Program-made: the position numbers and the translations under genes | In this document: positions 8,571-17,124 of the stretch, piece after piece | How positions within the stretch are numbered: position 1 is the stretch's first letter | Layout: each line of letters opens with the position of its first letter | Assembly: GCF_020552705.1 (NCBI RefSeq) | Contig: NZ_JAJBZG010000004.1 | Span: 143,435 to 207,434 of the forward strand | Source of the DNA: Christiangramia sediminis | Lineage (GTDB): Bacteria > Bacteroidota > Bacteroidia > Flavobacteriales > Flavobacteriaceae | DNA: 64,000 nt | Direction: 5' to 3' | The notes under the pieces: generated by a model | The model's input: only the letters and a program-made list of their open reading frames with translations | Database searches by the model: none | Told to the model about the DNA's origin: nothing

Positions 8571-9070
8571 ATAATATCGTTTTTTCTATGTTTTGTTAAT
8601 AAAAACCAAAAGCCTTGCCAACATACGAAAATTTAGAAAGAATTTTAATAAAACTCAAAATTTAACAAATAGGACTTTTATATTACTAATAATGAACTTA
8701 TTAGATCGAACTTTAAATGTTTTAGTAAAACGAAGAGGTTCGTTAATTATTTTATTTTATAAAAATTTAATTGTTAAATTTTTAAGCTATTTATGATTAA
8801 AGAGTTTTAAAAAATTTGTTAAGGCTCATTTAAGCTAACATCCCTGAAGATTGCAGAGTAAAAATTTTATTCACCATACGTAGAAATAATAATAATTTTT
8901 TACTCAGAGAGATATATTCCATCCACAAACGAGTGAACTTAAGAAAAAATCAGAACCAGAAATAGCCATGAAAACTTGAATATTGTAGTTAGTTTTAATA
9001 AAACATTATACTCAGCACTTCAGGCATTGCATTGAAATGTTTTTATCTTTAACCCCAAAGTATTTAGTAG
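8571..9070. other. 500-base AT-rich intergenic region
   Basis: No convincing gene. A 67-codon frame at 8593-8796 is rich in Lys, Asn, Ile and Leu, as expected from AT-rich noncoding DNA. A 9-bp inverted repeat, GAGTAAAAA (8856-8864) and TTTTTACTC (8897-8905), has a 32-nt loop. Promoters for the flanking divergent genes must lie here; the best is near 9044. Confidence 0.6.
9044..9051 (+). promoter_or_regulatory. Possible -7 box TATCTTTA upstream of gpmI
   Basis: Seven of eight matches to TAnnTTTG, 19 bases before the gpmI ATG. No -33 TTG at the normal spacing. Confidence 0.3.
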
Positions 9071-10588
9071 ATGAATAAGAAAGTCCTTTTAATGATATTA
9101 GATGGCTGGGGCATAACTCAGAATGAGGAAGTCTCAGCGGTTGCCAAAGCAAAAACTCCATTCATGGATTCGTTGCCGGATAAATTTCCGCATGCCACTC
9201 TAAGAACTGATGGAATGAACGTGGGACTTCCTGAAGGCCAGATGGGAAACAGTGAAGTTGGTCACATGAATCTGGGAGCAGGTCGTATAGTTTATCAGGA
9301 TCTCGTGAAGATAAATATGGCGGTTGAGAAAGATACACTTATAGACGAGCCAGTATTAGAAGAAGCTTTTACCTATGCTGTAAAAAATAAAAAACCTGTT
9401 CATTTTTTAGGCCTGGTGAGCGATGGTGGAGTTCATTCACATATAAATCATCTAAAGGGATTGCTCTCCGCTGCTGAAAAGTTGGGAGTAAAAGAAAAAT
9501 ATGTTCATGCATTCACCGATGGGCGTGATGTAGATCCTCACTCCGGAAAAGGTTTTATTGAGAATCTCCTTCCTCATCTTAAAGAAACGAATACCAAGCT
9601 GGCATCCGTTATTGGAAGGTATTACGCGATGGATCGTGATAACAGGTGGGAACGGGTTAAACAGGCATATGATCTTATTGTAAAAGGAAAAGGTAAAAAA
9701 TCTACGAATGCGGTGACTGCCATCCAGGAAAGTTATGACCAGGATATTAGCGACGAGTTTATAAAACCAATCGTAATTACTGATGACAGTGGAAATCCTG
9801 TAGCCAAACTTGGTGAAAAAGAAGTCGTGATCTATTTCAATTTTAGAACCGATAGAGGCAGGCAACTTACCCAGGCGCTTTCCCAGGATAATTTTCCCGA
9901 ATACGATATGAAAAAACTTCCATTATACTACGTGACCATGACCAAGTATGATGATAGATTTAAAAATGTAAACGTAATTTTTAAGAAATCCAATATCAAG
10001 GCAACCCTGGGAGAGGTTCTTGAATATGAAGGTAAAAAGCAAATTAGAATTGCTGAAACTGAAAAATATCCCCATGTTACATTTTTCTTTTCCGGAGGAA
10101 GGGAAGAACCTTTTAGCGGAGAAAAAAGGATAATGTGTAATTCTCCAAAAGTAGCTACTTATGACCTTCAGCCAGAGATGAGTGCGTATGAAATAAAAGA
10201 TAAGATTCTTCCTGAAATTGAAAAAGAATCAGCAGATTTCATCTGTCTTAATTTCGCTAATCCAGACATGGTAGGACATACCGGAGATTTTGATGCTGCA
10301 GTCAAGGCCTGTGAAACGGTTGATATTTGTGCCAAAGCAGTAGGTGAAGCTGCATTTAAGAAAAATTACTCTGTAATTATAATTGCTGACCACGGGAATA
10401 GTGAGGTTATGAAAAATCCTGACGGCAGTCCTAATACGGCCCATACTACAAATCCTGTCCCGCTAATTTTGATGGACAAGGACATAAAAAATATTAAAGA
10501 TGGTAAGTTAGGAAATATCGCCCCGACTATCTTAAAACTTATGGGTATAACCCAACCAGATCTAATGACAGAAGATCCCTTAATTTAA
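9071..10588 (+). CDS. gpmI: 2,3-bisphosphoglycerate-independent phosphoglycerate mutase
   Basis: A Mn2+-dependent enzyme of glycolysis and gluconeogenesis that interconverts 3- and 2-phosphoglycerate in the cytoplasm. At 505 residues it has the normal length. The alkaline-phosphatase-type metal ligand D11 is in LMILDGWG, and the phosphorylated Ser61 is in GQMGNSEVGHMNLGAGR. Later signatures include FTDGRDVDP, NFRTDRGRQLT, and the second metal cluster in IIIADHGNSE and NTAHTTNPVP. It is followed closely by the thioredoxin-like gene. Confidence 0.97.
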   Translation: MNKKVLLMILDGWGITQNEEVSAVAKAKTPFMDSLPDKFPHATLRTDGMNVGLPEGQMGNSEVGHMNLGAGRIVYQDLVKINMAVEKDTLIDEPVLEEAFTYAVKNKKPVHFLGLVSDGGVHSHINHLKGLLSAAEKLGVKEKYVHAFTDGRDVDPHSGKGFIENLLPHLKETNTKLASVIGRYYAMDRDNRWERVKQAYDLIVKGKGKKSTNAVTAIQESYDQDISDEFIKPIVITDDSGNPVAKLGEKEVVIYFNFRTDRGRQLTQALSQDNFPEYDMKKLPLYYVTMTKYDDRFKNVNVIFKKSNIKATLGEVLEYEGKKQIRIAETEKYPHVTFFFSGGREEPFSGEKRIMCNSPKVATYDLQPEMSAYEIKDKILPEIEKESADFICLNFANPDMVGHTGDFDAAVKACETVDICAKAVGEAAFKKNYSVIIIADHGNSEVMKNPDGSPNTAHTTNPVPLILMDKDIKNIKDGKLGNIAPTILKLMGITQPDLMTEDPLI

Positions 10589-10597
10589 ATTATTTAT

Positions 10598-11161
10598 ATG
10601 AACAAGTTCTTTATCCTACTGGCAGTTATCACTATTAGTTGTGGAAATACTGTAAGTAAAGCTACGGCAGAAACACAAACGTTAGAAGAAGAAATTCTAG
10701 ATGAAGAAGAAATTCAACAGGATATGCTTTTAGGCGAATTCCATAAGCAGGATCTCCAGCAAAAACCTTTCTCTAAATGGTTTTCACCACGCTACGAAGA
10801 ATTTTCACCTGAAACCGAGTCGATGGCAACCATCCAGGAAAACATCAATGACTATAAGATCAAAGTACTTATGGGGACCTGGTGCGGTGATAGTAAAAGA
10901 GAACTTCCTAAGCTTTTAAAAATTCTTGATAATGCCGATTATAATTACAAGAATATTGAAATGGTGGCGGTAGATTATAATAAGACCACCCCTTCAAAAA
11001 TTGAGGAAGAATTAAATGTTCACCGGGTACCTACAATCATTTTTTATAAAAATGGTGAAGAAGTGAACAGGTTTGTAGAATATTCTCAGGGGGAAAGTAT
11101 TGAAGAAGATATCGCTGATATAGTGAGTGGGAAAGAGTACAAAAATTCCTACACAGAATAA
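10598..11161 (+). CDS. Thioredoxin-like protein with a CGDS active site
   Basis: A 187-residue exported protein. The N-terminus is a signal sequence that could be a lipoprotein signal (Cys15 in TISCGN, though Thr at -3 is not typical). A Glu/Gln-rich linker (about 25-50) leads into a thioredoxin fold. The active-site position reads TWCGDSKRELP, so there is one Cys (C96) and Ser99 instead of the second Cys. The cis-proline loop is VHRVPTIIFYKNG. A CxxS site cannot do the usual dithiol cycle, so it may bind mixed disulfides or have another role. It lies 9 bases after gpmI. Confidence 0.75.
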   Translation: MNKFFILLAVITISCGNTVSKATAETQTLEEEILDEEEIQQDMLLGEFHKQDLQQKPFSKWFSPRYEEFSPETESMATIQENINDYKIKVLMGTWCGDSKRELPKLLKILDNADYNYKNIEMVAVDYNKTTPSKIEEELNVHRVPTIIFYKNGEEVNRFVEYSQGESIEEDIADIVSGKEYKNSYTE

Positions 11162-11201
11162 CTTAAACCTCACATCAATACTCAAATTAGAAAATAATAA
11201 G

Positions 11202-11209
11202 TAATTTCG
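11202..11209 (+). promoter_or_regulatory. Possible -7 box TAATTTCG
   Basis: Seven of eight matches to TAnnTTTG, only 4 bases before the ATG of the HAD gene. If used, the transcript would be nearly leaderless. Low confidence. Confidence 0.25.
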
Positions 11210-11213
11210 CAAT

Positions 11214-11615
11214 ATGCCCAATTCTCTTACCATAGCAGTTGATTTTGACGGCACTATAGTAGAGAACAGATTTCCTGAAATTGGAAAACCTATACTTTTT
11301 GCTTTTGAATCCCTCAAAAAATTACAAGATGAAGGTCATCGCTTAATTTTATGGACATATCGTAGCGGAGTAAGACTTGAGGAAGCAGTAGATTTTTGCG
11401 CCAAGAATGGACTTAAATTCTATGCCGTAAATAAGAGTTATCCTGAAGAAGAATTTGATAATACCATCAGTAGAAAAATTCTAGCAGATATTTTTATTGA
11501 CGACCGTAATCTCGGTGGTCTTAAAGGCTGGGGTGAAATATGCCAGATGCTAAGCATTGAAAATCCTCAAAAAAAGAAAAAGAAGAAAAGATCCGGTTTA
11601 TTCGGAAGATTGTAA
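11214..11615 (+). CDS. HAD-superfamily phosphatase-like protein (BT0820-like)
   Basis: A 133-residue minimal HAD-fold protein. Motif I is AVDFDGTIV (D10 nucleophile, D12 acid), motif II is LWTYRSG, and motif IV is FIDDRN. There is essentially no cap domain, and the length resembles the BT0820-type family of Bacteroidota. The natural substrate is unknown. The C-terminus is a run of Lys and Arg coded by an A-rich stretch (about 11568-11592) that is prone to slippage. map starts 8 bases later, so this gene likely belongs to the same transcript. Confidence 0.8.
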   Translation: MPNSLTIAVDFDGTIVENRFPEIGKPILFAFESLKKLQDEGHRLILWTYRSGVRLEEAVDFCAKNGLKFYAVNKSYPEEEFDNTISRKILADIFIDDRNLGGLKGWGEICQMLSIENPQKKKKKKRSGLFGRL

Positions 11616-11623
11616 TAAAGAAT

Positions 11624-12439
11624 ATGATAATATCAAAGTCCAGAGAAGAGATAGAATTGATGCGTGAAAGTGCACTTATTGTGTCTAAAACCTTAGGAAT
11701 CCTTGCACCCGAGATCAAACCGGGGGTTACTACCCTAAAGCTTGATAAGTTAGCAGAAGAATTTATCAGAGACCATGGTGCAGTACCTGGTTTCCTGGGA
11801 CTTTATGATTTCCCAAACTCACTATGCATGAGCCCTAATGCTCAGGTAGTGCATGGGATTCCAAATGACACACCTCTAAAAGAAGGTGATATTATTTCTA
11901 TTGACTGTGGTGCATTAAAAAATGGTTTTTATGGAGACCATGCCTATACTTTTGAAGTTGGGGAAGTGGCTCCTGAAGTAAAAAAGTTACTTCAAGTGAC
12001 CAAAGAGTCACTGTATGTTGGAATTAGAGAATTTAAAGCGGGAAACCGCGTTGGTGATGTAGGCTATGCTATACAGAAATATACTGAAGATCATGGTTAC
12101 GGAGTTGTTAGAGAACTTGTAGGCCATGGATTAGGAAAGACCATGCATGAAGATCCTGAAATGCCCAATTATGGCAAAAGAGGAAGAGGAAAGAAATTTG
12201 TTGAAGGTATGGTGGTAGCTATAGAACCCATGATCAATTTGGGAACAAAAAGAATCAAACAGCTGCCAGACGGCTGGACCATATTAACCGCCGACAATAA
12301 GCCAAGTGCCCATTTTGAACATGATGTGGCATTGGTTGACGGAAAACCAGAATTATTATCTACATTTAAATACATCTATGAATCCTTAAATATTAATACT
12401 AAAGAAGAAGAAGAATTTAGAGCAAAAGTTTATGATTAA
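11624..12439 (+). CDS. map: Type I methionine aminopeptidase
   Basis: It removes the initiator Met from new proteins in the cytoplasm. The 271 residues match type I enzymes. The five metal ligands are all present: D94 and D105 (SIDCGALKNGFYGDHAYTF), H168 (VGHGLG), E201 (AIEPM) and E232 (HFEHDVAL), plus the substrate-binding H77 (VVHGIP). Its last 8 bases overlap the NUMOD4/HNH gene. Confidence 0.96.
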   Translation: MIISKSREEIELMRESALIVSKTLGILAPEIKPGVTTLKLDKLAEEFIRDHGAVPGFLGLYDFPNSLCMSPNAQVVHGIPNDTPLKEGDIISIDCGALKNGFYGDHAYTFEVGEVAPEVKKLLQVTKESLYVGIREFKAGNRVGDVGYAIQKYTEDHGYGVVRELVGHGLGKTMHEDPEMPNYGKRGRGKKFVEGMVVAIEPMINLGTKRIKQLPDGWTILTADNKPSAHFEHDVALVDGKPELLSTFKYIYESLNINTKEEEEFRAKVYD

Positions 12440-12995
12440 AAGTTACAGACAGGAAATCTGGAAAACCCTACACAAAGATTCCTGGGAAGACCGCTTTATC
12501 TACAAAGTCTCAAATTTCGGAAGAATGATCAGTTATCTGAAAAATCCCGAAGGAGACTTAATGAAAGGCGGAAGAGTAGGTGGATATTTAAACTTCGCGG
12601 TAAAATTGAAGAATGGAAAACACAAGACGTATTACATTCATCGCATTATTGCTGAAATGTTTTTAGAGAAAAAAGAAGGTGATCAGTATGTGATCCACAA
12701 GAATTTTGTGAAGAACGACAATCGCGTTTCTAATTTGGCATGGGCCACCAAAGACGAATGGGTCCAGCATCAATACAACAGTCCTAAAGTACAGGAAAAC
12801 AAAAAGAAAAGGAAACTTAGAAAAGTTACTTCCTATTCCAAGTTAACCTATGCACAGGCTGTTATCCTGAAGAAAAAACTTTTAGATCCCGACAGAAAAA
12901 CTCGTATCAGGGTACTTGCAAAGCAATTTGGAGTGTCTGAGATGCAGTTGTATCGTATTAAATCGGGTGAAAACTGGGGAGATATCGAAGTATAG
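12432..12995 (+). CDS. NUMOD4 / HNH-type DNA-binding protein
   Basis: A 187-residue protein built like a homing endonuclease of the NUMOD family. A NUMOD4 motif (about 10-50, with W...RFIYKVSNFGRMISY) is followed by an HNH_3-like region (about 65-120: HRIIAEMF ... YVIHKNF ... NDNRVSNLAWAT) and a C-terminal helix-turn-helix (about 145-185: IRVLAKQFGVSEMQLYRIKSG). The HNH core keeps the expected His, Asn and His-like positions. It begins inside map (8-base overlap) and is followed 3 bases later by a methyltransferase gene. No intron or split gene is visible, so it looks like a domesticated gene rather than an active mobile one. The function is unknown. Confidence 0.75.
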   Translation: MIKSYRQEIWKTLHKDSWEDRFIYKVSNFGRMISYLKNPEGDLMKGGRVGGYLNFAVKLKNGKHKTYYIHRIIAEMFLEKKEGDQYVIHKNFVKNDNRVSNLAWATKDEWVQHQYNSPKVQENKKKRKLRKVTSYSKLTYAQAVILKKKLLDPDRKTRIRVLAKQFGVSEMQLYRIKSGENWGDIEV

Positions 12996-12998
12996 AGA

Positions 12999-13763
12999 AT
13001 GAGTAATCTTTTTAAACTGGCCTTAAATTCAATTCCCAGGCCTGTTCTTATTAGAATTAGTTACCTGGTAAGGCCGTTTTTAAAGATATATCTTAAAGGT
13101 ACCCGGTATACCGATCCAATAGATGGGAGCGGTTTCAGAAAGTTTTTACCTTACGGTTACGAGCAACAGCGGGAAAATGTACTTTCCCCTTCTACCCTCT
13201 CTCTTGAGAGGCATAGGCTCTTATGGCTTTATTTGAAAAATGAAACTGAATTTTTCAAGAAGAAGCTCAAAGTTCTTCATTTTGCACCAGAGCAGGCTTT
13301 TTACAAACGTTTCAGGAAATTAAATAATCTGGAATATACCACTACAGATCTTAATTCACCGCTGGCAGATGTTAAGGCAGATATTTGTAATCTCCCTTTT
13401 GAAAATAATAGTTTCGACTTTATTTTATGCAACCACGTGCTGGAACATATTCCTGATGATAAGAAGGCGATGCAGGAATTATATCGCATCCTAAGCCCTG
13501 GCGGGACTGCTATTTTACAAATTCCGCAGGAATTGAACAGAGCGGAAACCTTTCAGGATGATACTATTACAGATCCTAAGGAACGGGCAAAGATCTTTGG
13601 CCAATATGATCATGTCCGGGTATATGGAAGAGACTACTTCGATAAACTTAGATCTATAGGTTTTAAAGTGGAGGAAGCAGATTATACTTCAGAATTAACG
13701 GCTCAGGAAATTGACCAATTTCGTCTGGCCAAGGGAGAGATCATTCCCGTTTGCTATAAATAA
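12999..13763 (+). CDS. Class I SAM-dependent methyltransferase
   Basis: A 254-residue methyltransferase (Methyltransf_11 type). Motif I is weak (VLHFAPEQAFYKRF), but the later motifs are clear: TTDLNSPLADVKADICNLPF, the DFILCNHVLEHIPDD motif IV, and LYRILSPGGTAILQIPQ. The substrate cannot be told. A basic, hydrophobic N-terminus (about 1-30) could touch the membrane. It probably ends the gpmI/map gene run, and its stop codon abuts the stop of apbE on the other strand. Confidence 0.82.
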   Translation: MSNLFKLALNSIPRPVLIRISYLVRPFLKIYLKGTRYTDPIDGSGFRKFLPYGYEQQRENVLSPSTLSLERHRLLWLYLKNETEFFKKKLKVLHFAPEQAFYKRFRKLNNLEYTTTDLNSPLADVKADICNLPFENNSFDFILCNHVLEHIPDDKKAMQELYRILSPGGTAILQIPQELNRAETFQDDTITDPKERAKIFGQYDHVRVYGRDYFDKLRSIGFKVEEADYTSELTAQEIDQFRLAKGEIIPVCYK

Positions 13764-14777
13764 TTATTCCACTAAATTCTTTTGAAAACCTGGAGATGAA
13801 AATATCTCCATGTCACCCTCTTTATTCGAATATAAAATATACACCTCGATATTTTCCAGGTTTTTTAGAACTTCTTTGCTTCTCTCTAGACCCAAAGCCA
13901 TAAATGCAGTAGCATAACCATCGGCCAACATACAGCTTTCAGCGATAACAGAAGAGCTTAAAATATTACTTCTTTCCGCCTTTCCCGTAAGAGGATTAAT
14001 AGTATGTACGTATTTCTGACCTGAAATAGAATCAAGCCTGTATTTTCTATAATTTCCAGAGGTAGCCATAGCTGAATTTGACAATTTAACTTTAGCCTGA
14101 AGTTTACGTTTTCCTTCCTCTTGATTGGGATCATCGATTCCTACCACCCATTCAGCTTCATTTTCAAGATTTTTACCTTTTGCCCTAAGTTCACCACCAA
14201 GTTCTATCAGGTAATTTTGGACATTTTTAGCTTCAAGATATTCCGCGATAACATCTATGGTATAACCTTTGGCGATGGCATTAAAATCAAGGTAAACAGA
14301 AGGATTTTCTTTGTGAATGGTCCCATTTTCTTTAATCCTGATCTTATCAAAACCCACAAGTTTTCTGAGAGAATCCAGCTTAACACTATCGATCTTTTTA
14401 AGAGCGTCTCCCGGCCCAAAACCGTAGGCATTAACCAGAATTCCCACTGTAGGATCAAAGAAGCCATTACTCTCTTTATATATCTTATCTGAAGCATTAA
14501 AAACCTTTACGAAGTTATGATCGACCTTTACAGTAGTATCGCCCCGGTTTATTTTAGAAATATCAGATTTGGTAATATAAGTACTCATAGAAGAATTGAT
14601 TTCGTCCAGAATACTATCTAGAGATTTTTCAAAGTCAATTTCATCATCTGAAAAATATTTCACCATATAAGTGGTTCCCAGAGCCTCCCCGTTAAACTGA
14701 TGACTTTTTACTTCAGTTTCAGAATTGCAGGAAAACAGCACCAAACCGAGTATGACTAAAAAAAATACGTTCTTCAT
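13764..14777 (-). CDS. apbE: FAD:protein FMN transferase ApbE
   Basis: A periplasmic, Mg2+-dependent flavin transferase that links FMN through phosphoester bonds to Thr residues of partner proteins. Here the likely partners are NqrB and NqrC from the same cluster. The 337 residues begin with a lipoprotein signal (lipobox LFSC, Cys17). ApbE signatures are DFNAIAKGYTID, LIELGGELRAKG, SGNYRKY and the Mg-binding ADGYATAFMALG. It is the last gene of the minus-strand run, 3 bases after the 118-residue gene. Confidence 0.95.
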   Translation of the reverse strand: MKNVFFLVILGLVLFSCNSETEVKSHQFNGEALGTTYMVKYFSDDEIDFEKSLDSILDEINSSMSTYITKSDISKINRGDTTVKVDHNFVKVFNASDKIYKESNGFFDPTVGILVNAYGFGPGDALKKIDSVKLDSLRKLVGFDKIRIKENGTIHKENPSVYLDFNAIAKGYTIDVIAEYLEAKNVQNYLIELGGELRAKGKNLENEAEWVVGIDDPNQEEGKRKLQAKVKLSNSAMATSGNYRKYRLDSISGQKYVHTINPLTGKAERSNILSSSVIAESCMLADGYATAFMALGLERSKEVLKNLENIEVYILYSNKEGDMEIFSSPGFQKNLVE

Positions 14778-14780
14778 AAA

Positions 14781-15137
14781 CTAAAATTCTTTCCAACCGG
14801 AATAATTCACAATATAATCTTCATCGCTGGTAATGGGCTCATCATAATCACTGGAATTAGCCAGCCCCACCCCGGCATAAAAAGTACGGGCATTAAATTT
14901 TTCGGCATGTTCTTTTATATCCTTCATAAAGGCAGGATCAAAAGCACCTGGATCATCCGGATAAATGATCGCTCTTACGATCACAAAATGAAGCTTGGTA
15001 TCCTTAAGAGCTACAAACTGAGGATTTCTTTTCAATTTGCTATTGACCCCTAAAAATTCATAGCCATTATCCTCGAGATCTTTCCCCACGATATTCATCG
15101 CGAGATTATGCAGTTCCTGTTCGTTTAATTTCGGCAT
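14781..15137 (-). CDS. Conserved small protein between nqrF and apbE
   Basis: A 118-residue soluble protein with no signal or membrane segment. I do not know its function. I recall homologues in Flavobacteriia at this same place, sometimes labelled as an NQR subunit, but it has no Fe-S or flavin motif. Visible features are an alternating alpha/beta pattern, a conserved-looking HFVIVRAIIYPDDPGAFDP segment, and an acidic C-terminal half. It is separated from nqrF by a terminator and lies 3 bases before apbE. Confidence 0.7.
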   Translation of the reverse strand: MPKLNEQELHNLAMNIVGKDLEDNGYEFLGVNSKLKRNPQFVALKDTKLHFVIVRAIIYPDDPGAFDPAFMKDIKEHAEKFNARTFYAGVGLANSSDYDEPITSDEDYIVNYSGWKEF

Positions 15138-15148
15138 GTGCTAAATAT

Positions 15149-15172
15149 AAAAAAATCCCGCCGAAGCGGGAT
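15149..15172 (-). terminator. Terminator after nqrF
   Basis: On the minus strand ATCCCGC / GCGGGAT form a 7-bp stem with a 4-nt TTCG loop, followed by seven T's (15149-15155). It sits inside the gene cluster, so it probably lowers rather than stops expression of the 118-residue gene and apbE. Confidence 0.8.
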
Positions 15173-15180
15173 TATAATTA

Positions 15181-16467
15181 CTATCCTCCAAAGTCATCAA
15201 ATCTGATATTCTCTGGCGGGATTCCGAAGTCCTCACCCATTTTCTGAACAGCTTTGTTCATCAATGGCGGTCCACAGAAGTATAATTCAATTTCTTCCGG
15301 TTCTTCATGATGTGATAAATAGTTATCTATCACTACCTGGTGAATAAATCCTACAAATCCATCTCCTTCATCATCAAGGTTGGATTTCACTTTCCAGTTA
15401 TCTTCTTCAGCTGGCTCTGAAAGGGCCAAATAGAATTTAAAATTAGGGAAATCTCTTTCTAATGCTCTAAAATGTTCTGTATAGAATAACTCTCTTTTAG
15501 ATCTACCACCGTACCAGTAAGTTACTTTTCTACCAGTCTTTAAAGTTCTGAAGAGGTGATATAGGTGCGATCTCATCGGCGCCATTCCGGCTCCACCACC
15601 TACATATAACATTTCAGAATCACTCTCATTGATAAAGAATTCACCATAAGGTCCTGAAATAATAACTTTATCTCCTTTTTTCAAACTGAAAATATAAGAA
15701 GAAGCAACTCCAGGATTCACATCCATCCAACCGTCTTTAGCACGATCGAAAGGCGGAGTAGCAATACGCACATTCAACATGATCTCACGACCTTCTGCTG
15801 GGTAAGAAGCCATTGAATATGCTCTTTCCACAGTCTCCGGGTTCTTCATTACCAGTGGCCATAATTTGAATTTATCCCACTCTGCCTGAAATTTATCTGG
15901 AGTTTCATGTTCTTCAGGGTGAGCAGTAATATCGAAATCTTCAAATTTAACTTCCGTTTTAGGAATCTCAATTTGAATATATCCACCTGCTTTATAGTCC
16001 ATTGGTTCAGGAATCTCTACAACGAATTCCTTAATAAAGGAAGCAACATTATAATTCCTAACCACGGTAGCATCCCACTTCTTGATCCCGAAAACTTCTT
16101 CAGGAATAGTGATTTTCATATCCTGCTTAACCTTCACCTGGCAACCAAGTCTCCATCCATCTGCGATCTCTTTTCTGGTAAAGTGAGGTTCTTCAGTAGG
16201 AAGAATTGCACCACCACCATCTTTTACGATACACTTACACTGGATACAGGTTCCACCTCCACCACAGGCAGAAGGAAGGAAAAGCTTATTATCACCTAAA
16301 GTTGAAAGTAAAGTTCCGCCGGAACCTACTTCGATATCTTTTTCATTATTCACATTGATAGTTACAGGACCAGATGGGGTCAATTTGGCCTTGGCTCCTA
16401 ATAGGATAGAAACCAATAACAAAATCAGTACTAAAAATACTACTACACTCGCTATAATAACTGTCAT
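15181..16467 (-). CDS. nqrF: NQR subunit F (NADH dehydrogenase, FAD and 2Fe-2S)
   Basis: The electron-input subunit of Na+-NQR: it oxidises NADH and passes electrons through FAD and a 2Fe-2S centre. One N-terminal membrane helix (about 3-25) is followed by the ferredoxin domain with cluster ligands C68, C74, C77 and C109. Then come the FAD domain (RAYSMASYP) and the NADH domain ([12 protein letters not shown] and [10 protein letters not shown] near the end). At 428 residues it is slightly longer than the roughly 408 of Vibrio NqrF. It is the last gene of nqrABCDEF. Confidence 0.97.
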   Translation of the reverse strand: MTVIIASVVVFLVLILLLVSILLGAKAKLTPSGPVTINVNNEKDIEVGSGGTLLSTLGDNKLFLPSACGGGGTCIQCKCIVKDGGGAILPTEEPHFTRKEIADGWRLGCQVKVKQDMKITIPEEVFGIKKWDATVVRNYNVASFIKEFVVEIPEPMDYKAGGYIQIEIPKTEVKFEDFDITAHPEEHETPDKFQAEWDKFKLWPLVMKNPETVERAYSMASYPAEGREIMLNVRIATPPFDRAKDGWMDVNPGVASSYIFSLKKGDKVIISGPYGEFFINESDSEMLYVGGGAGMAPMRSHLYHLFRTLKTGRKVTYWYGGRSKRELFYTEHFRALERDFPNFKFYLALSEPAEEDNWKVKSNLDDEGDGFVGFIHQVVIDNYLSHHEEPEEIELYFCGPPLMNKAVQKMGEDFGIPPENIRFDDFGG

Positions 16468-16482
16468 AATCTTTCTTTACGA

Positions 16483-17097
16483 TTATAATTTAATTCCCAT
16501 GAAACTCATAAATCCTAGAGCCATTAAACCGGTAATGATAAATGTAATACCAAGACCTTTTAATGGAGCAGGAACATTTGAGTATGCAATTTTTTCTCTA
16601 ATGGCTGCAATTGCAAGAATTGCAAGAAACCATCCAATTCCACTACCTAAACCGTAGGTAACAGCTTCAGCCATTCCACTAAAATCTTTTTGCTGCATAA
16701 ATAACGAACCACCAAGGATCGCACAGTTCACGGCAATAAGAGGAAGGAAAATACCTAAAGCACCATATAGTGCCGGAGCAAATTTCTCCACGATCATCTC
16801 TACAAGTTGTACCATAGATGCGATAACCGCAATAAACATGATAAAACTCAAGAAGCTTAGATCAACATTAGCATATTCTGCACCTAGCCAATTAAGGGCT
16901 CCCGGCTTTAAAAGATAATTGTCCAGTAAAAAGTTAATTGGAACGGTAACAAGTAATACGAATATTACCGCAGCACCTAAACCAACAGCTGTTTTTACAG
17001 TTTTTGATACCGCCAGATAGGAACACATTCCCAGAAAGTAGGCAAATATCATATTTTCAATGAAAATACTTCTTACAAATAGATTAACTAATTCCAT
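16483..17097 (-). CDS. nqrE: NQR subunit E
   Basis: A 204-residue inner-membrane subunit with six predicted helices. It pairs with NqrD, and the two inverted halves hold an intramembrane Fe-S centre known in this complex. The family start [25 protein letters not shown] carries one of the conserved Cys, and a second lies in AVNCAILGG. It is placed between nqrD and nqrF with short spacing. Confidence 0.96.
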   Translation of the reverse strand: MELVNLFVRSIFIENMIFAYFLGMCSYLAVSKTVKTAVGLGAAVIFVLLVTVPINFLLDNYLLKPGALNWLGAEYANVDLSFLSFIMFIAVIASMVQLVEMIVEKFAPALYGALGIFLPLIAVNCAILGGSLFMQQKDFSGMAEAVTYGLGSGIGWFLAILAIAAIREKIAYSNVPAPLKGLGITFIITGLMALGFMSFMGIKL

Positions 17098-17124
17098 TTT
17101 CTATACTTTTTTGCTGTTCAGCTA

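Noticed and set aside
8593..8796. 67-codon open frame in the gap before gpmI
   Set aside because: Its composition (Lys, Asn, Ile, Leu) is what AT-rich noncoding DNA gives, it has no motif, and it overlaps the promoter region of the divergent gene.
12432..12995. HNH gene as part of a defence or restriction island
   Set aside because: No methylase, helicase or other defence gene is near; the next gene is an ordinary methyltransferase of Methyltransf_11 type without a DNA-methylase motif.
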